A stretch of 6,898 bases of DNA. Source: Ilumatobacteraceae bacterium. Its GTDB lineage: Bacteria; Actinomycetota; Acidimicrobiia; Acidimicrobiales; Ilumatobacteraceae. How positions within the stretch are numbered: position 1 is the stretch's first letter; every line of letters begins with the position of its first letter. The translations under genes were made by a program, and so were the position numbers. Location: contig JAENVT010000420.1 of assembly GCA_016650435.1 (NCBI GenBank), positions 1 through 6,898 on the forward strand, in the 5' to 3' direction. Shown here piece after piece: positions 6,095 through 6,898 of the stretch. Below the pieces are notes generated by a model that had not been told where the DNA came from, ran no database searches, and saw only the letters and a list, made by a program, of their open reading frames with translations.

Positions 6095-6740
6095 GCCTCG
6101 AGTGGCAGAGCTGTCCGACACCAAGCGCCGAATCATCGAACGCTTGAAGCGCGTCGAATCGGCAACTGCGACAGATCTTGCCGCCGAGTTCGGACTCACC
6201 GACACAGCTCTGCGCCAGCACCTCGACGCCCTCGAGGAAGTCGGCATGGTCACGCGCTCGATCGCCGAGCCAGCGGGTCGCGGACGCCCGCCCGTCCACT
6301 GGCAGTTGGCTGCAGCAGCTGCCGGCGCGTTCCCGGACCGTCACGGGGAACTGACAGTCGATCTCATCACGTCGGTGCGATCGACGCTGGGCGACAAGGC
6401 GTTGAATCGGGTCATTGCGGCGAGAGCCGACCGGCAGGCTGCCGGGTACGCGCTCGCACTTGCAGATTCCAAAGATGTGGCGGTCCGCGTGCGCCGCCTC
6501 GCCGATATTCGCACGGACGAGGGCTACCTCGCCGAGGTCACCACCGACGGAGACGCGTTGATATTGATCGAGCACCACTGCCCTATTCGCGATGCCGCTG
6601 CGGCGTGCGGCGCGCTGTGCAATGCCGAGCTCGATGCCTTCCAACGTGCCCTGGGATCCGACGTGACCGTCACTCGAACACAGCATGTTTTGGCTGGCGA
6701 TCGTCGCTGCGCGTATCGAGTCGAGGCGGCCGCGGCGTAG
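6093..6740 (+). CDS. SufR-like winged-helix transcriptional regulator with C-terminal cysteine cluster
   Basis: This is a 215-residue predicted DNA-binding regulator of the COG2345/SufR type. The winged-helix domain spans about 8-72: helix 1 KRRIIERLKR (11-20), the recognition region ATDLAAEFGLTDTALRQHLDALEE (26-49), and a basic wing GRGRPPVHW (62-70). A central helical part (about 85-140) is a likely dimer region. The C-terminal part carries C163 (HHCPI), C172, C176 (ACGALC) and C206 (GDRRCAYRV). C163 and C176 are spaced CX12C and are followed by a further Cys 29 residues on, close to the arrangement that binds a [4Fe-4S] cluster in SufR; the GD-x-x-C-x-Y ending is also family-like. An Fe-S or redox sensing role is therefore inferred. 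The start is ATG 6093 or GTG 6102 (212 residues). No suf genes are in view. It is divergent from the PLP operon and 27 nt upstream of a HerA-like ATPase gene. Confidence 0.9.
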   Translation: MPRVAELSDTKRRIIERLKRVESATATDLAAEFGLTDTALRQHLDALEEVGMVTRSIAEPAGRGRPPVHWQLAAAAAGAFPDRHGELTVDLITSVRSTLGDKALNRVIAARADRQAAGYALALADSKDVAVRVRRLADIRTDEGYLAEVTTDGDALILIEHHCPIRDAAAACGALCNAELDAFQRALGSDVTVTRTQHVLAGDRRCAYRVEAAAA

Positions 6741-6750
6741 CAAGGAGCGC

Positions 6751-6755
6751 GGAGG
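6751..6755 (+). promoter_or_regulatory. Shine-Dalgarno site of the HerA-like gene
   Basis: GGAGG precedes ATG 6768 by 12 nt, longer than usual. The in-frame stop TAA at 6756-6758 rules out any earlier start in this frame, so 6768 is the only candidate in the visible reading. Confidence 0.5.
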
Positions 6756-6767
6756 TAACGTGCGGCC

Positions 6768-6898
6768 ATGGCTGACTTCCTCCTCGGCGGGCAGATCGAC
6801 CCGGCCAAACACGAGCGCACGGCGAGCCTGACGACCGTTGCTTCTGGCGACTTCACCACGCACGGAGTGATCGTCGGCATGACGGGTTCGGGCAAGAC
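6768..6898 (+). CDS. HerA-like/DUF87-type P-loop ATPase, N-terminal fragment (runs off right edge)
   Basis: Only 43 complete codons are visible. The protein opens MADFLLGGQIDPAKHERTAS, followed by LTTVASGDFTTHGVIVGM and a Walker A motif GMTGSGKT (37-44) cut by the window edge. The phrase T-T-H-G-V-x-V-G-M-T-G-S-G-K-T close to the N-terminus is typical of bacterial HerA-like ATPases (COG0433, DUF87/DUF853 domains), in actinobacteria often large proteins. Family members are hexameric FtsK/HerA-superfamily motor ATPases acting on DNA; the cellular role of the actinobacterial subgroup is unclear. The gene follows the regulator by 27 nt on the same strand, so they may share a transcript. Other P-loop ATPases with a similar N-terminus cannot be excluded because the diagnostic Walker B and HerA-specific regions are outside the window. 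Confidence 0.74.
   Translation, partial: MADFLLGGQIDPAKHERTASLTTVASGDFTTHGVIVGMTGSGK

Noticed and set aside
6021..6863. 280-residue minus-strand frame covering the regulator and the HerA-like start
   Set aside because: It runs antisense across two genes with clear motifs and the gap between them.
1..6898. CRISPR array, tRNA or rRNA gene, insertion sequence or att site
   Set aside because: No regularly spaced direct repeats, no cloverleaf or rRNA signature, no transposase or terminal inverted repeats were seen on either strand.

Overview
The window is GC-rich, densely packed bacterial DNA with short spacers and several GTG or SD-led starts. Gene content and protein style suggest an actinobacterium, possibly of the Acidimicrobiia. 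The clues are the comM-dprA pair, a Thr-rich-tailed lipoprotein, a SufR-like (COG2345-type) regulator and a HerA-like ATPase that starts with a characteristic glycine-rich N-terminus. The taxonomic call is an inference from protein style, not a measurement.

Layout from left to right. (1) Positions 1-1675, minus strand: a natural-transformation/recombination pair, comM (YifB) followed by the 5' end of dprA, overlapping by 4 nt (ATGA); dprA runs off the left edge. (2) 1676-1833: divergent promoter region. (3) 1834-2259, plus: a small secreted lipoprotein of unknown role. (4) 2260-2411: spacer between convergent genes, with a long stem-loop and a separate 12-bp perfect palindrome, probably 3'-end structures. 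(5) 2412-3011, minus: clpP, standing alone without tig, clpX or a second clpP within view. (6) 3156-5983, minus: a two-gene unit of fold-type II PLP enzymes separated by only 2 nt, a 505-residue protein with an unusual lysine context followed by a 435-residue threonine-synthase-like protein. (7) 5984-6092: divergent control region. (8) 6093-6740, plus: a winged-helix regulator with a C-terminal four-cysteine set resembling the Fe-S sensor SufR. (9) 6768-6898, plus: the 5' end of a HerA-like (DUF87/DUF853-type) P-loop ATPase, cut by the right edge just inside its Walker A motif.

The most interesting part is regions 6-8. A probable redox or iron-sulfur-responsive regulator is transcribed divergently from two tightly coupled PLP enzymes whose substrates cannot be assigned from sequence. 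The simplest reading is a regulated amino-acid (perhaps sulfur amino-acid) metabolic unit, but this is inference. The rest of the window is housekeeping or competence machinery with ordinary architecture. Most long open frames on the opposite strands are GC-driven shadows of these genes.
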